Notes under the pieces: model-generated
The model's database searches: none
Seen by the model: the letters and a program-made list of their open reading frames with translations, nothing else
What the model was told of the DNA's origin: nothing
Assembly (NCBI GenBank): GCA_017654935.2
Contig: CM065680.1
Coordinates: 37,993,100-38,057,099 of the forward strand
DNA length: 64,000 bases
From: Phymorhynchus buccinoides
Lineage: Eukaryota; Mollusca; Gastropoda; Neogastropoda; Raphitomidae
Direction of reading: 5' to 3'
Translations under genes and position numbers: made by a program
Shown: piece by piece, positions 62,870-64,000 of the stretch
How positions within the stretch are numbered: position 1 is the stretch's first letter
Layout: each line of letters begins with the position of its first letter

Positions 62870-63790
62870 AAAATACAAACGTTAGTGCTCACAGCAAAGG
62901 GCACAGGTTTTGACTGTTGACATAAGATTTACATCAGTCTGTATCTGTGAGTGTAGCGCGTACAGCAAATGGCACAGGTTTTGACTGTCAACCTTAGATT
63001 TACATTAGTCTGTATCTGTGAGTGTAGCGCGTACAGCAAATGGCACAGGTTTTGACTGTCAACCTTAGATTTACATCAGTCTGTATCTGTGAGTGTAGCG
63101 CGTACAGCAAATGGCACAGGTTTTGACTGTCAACCTTAGATTTACATTAGTCTGTATCTGTGAGTGTAGCGCGTACAGCAAATGGCACAGGTTTTGACTG
63201 TCAACATTAGATTTACATCATGTATCTGTGAGTGTAGCGCGCACAGCAAATGGCACAGGTTTTGACTGTCAACCTTAGATTTACATCAGTCTGTATCTGT
63301 GAGTGTAGCGCGCACAGCAAATGGCACAGGTTTTGACTGTCAACCTTAGATTTACATCAGTCTGTATCTGTGAGTGTAGCGCGTACAGCAAATGGCACAG
63401 GTCTTGACTGTCAACCTTAGATTTACATCAGTTTGTATCTGTGAGTGTAGCACGCACAGCAAATGGCACAGGTTTTGACTGTCAACATTAGATTTACATT
63501 AGTCTGTATCTGTGAGTGTATTACATACAGCAAATGGCACAGGTTTTGACTGTCAACATTAGATTTACATCAGTCTGTATCTGTGTGAGTGTAGTGCGTA
63601 CAGCACAAAGGGCACAGGTTTCGACTGTCGACATAAGATTTACATTTGTATCTGCGAGTGTAGTGCGTACAGCAAATGGCACAGGTTCAGTCGACATAAG
63701 ATTTACATTAGTGAAAACAGCAAATGTCGCAGGTTATGCCTGTCAACATCAAATATACAAGTGTGCAAAGCATATGGCACTGACTTTGAC
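62870..63790 (-). repeat. 71-bp tandem array derived from the CaV beta exon start
   Basis: About 12 units. 'gtatctgtgag' marks recur at 62941, 63012, 63083, 63154, 63222, 63293, 63364, 63435, 63506, 63577 and 63648, so the spacing is 71 bp with one 68-bp unit. On the minus strand each unit reads ..TTGACAG|TCAAAACCTGTGCCATT.., close to the true exon's GTCGACAG|TCGAAACCTGTTGC. Translated from the AG, a unit gives [16 protein letters not shown] then stop, against [11 protein letters not shown] in the exon. So the units are partial copies of the intron-exon boundary. Confidence 0.85.
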
Positions 63791-64000
63791 CGTTGAATCA
63801 AATATAAAAATAATTTTAAGCAATTAAAATTGTAAGGCACCAGGCATGGTAGTGGGGGCAAAGTGGTTTTCAAGGAAAATGTCCGGGGGCCCAGGGCCGA
63901 AGAAAATTCAATAAAATTCAATAAATTAGTGACATTTTCACTTTTTCATGCCATTTCAATGCATTTTTTAATAATTTTGTTTCAAACTGTTTCACGGATT
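63791..64000. other. end of window, no gene seen
   Basis: AT-rich, nothing recognisable; upstream CaV beta exons would lie further right. Confidence 0.4.

Overview
This is nuclear DNA from an animal, most likely a lophotrochozoan such as a mollusc. Its genes are split into short exons with GT..AG introns. They belong to metazoan signalling families: a prostanoid-like receptor, a TRPM-like channel, a guanylate cyclase and a voltage-gated calcium channel beta subunit. Most of the window is repeats: long CA/GT, GA/CT and GAT microsatellites, LINE 3' ends with ATT tails, and several families of small inverted-repeat DNA transposons. The taxon is an inference; no rRNA, tRNA or mitochondrial marker is present.

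Layout. (1) 1-11887, first contig: the main exon of a class A GPCR on the minus strand, a nested pogo-like transposon (about 2.16-4.98 kb), then intergenic DNA with palindromic MITEs. (2) A 500-base N gap. (3) 12388-58500, one contig built like a dumbbell. A TRPM-like gene runs on the minus strand from about 32.8 kb to 19.7 kb (eight exons recognised, compatible splice phases, about 422 codons). Both ends of this segment fold back. An inverted copy of 17.9-22.7 kb lies at 12.4-17.3 kb, around a loop of about 0.6 kb. An inverted copy of 26.9-37.6 kb lies at 47.7-58.5 kb, around a loop of about 10 kb. The fold-back copies repeat exons 5-8 on the left and exons 1-3 on the right. (4) A second 500-base N gap. 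(5) 59001-64000, third contig: a 32-bp minisatellite, then three minus-strand exons of a calcium-channel beta subunit (SH3 and HOOK regions), and a 71-bp tandem array that looks like a repeatedly copied splice-acceptor/exon start of the same gene.

The large loop (37.6-47.7 kb) holds a T-rich, C-poor stretch, broken tandem pieces of a guanylate cyclase catalytic exon inside GAT repeats, and a second, eroded copy of the pogo-like transposon from the first contig. Sequence quality seems to fall toward the gaps and toward the fold points. I therefore think the dumbbell is more likely an assembly product (two haplotypes walked in opposite directions, or chimeric reads) than a real palindrome, but reads are needed to decide.

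No operon-like cooperation between genes is visible. All recognised genes, apart from fold-back copies, read on the minus strand.
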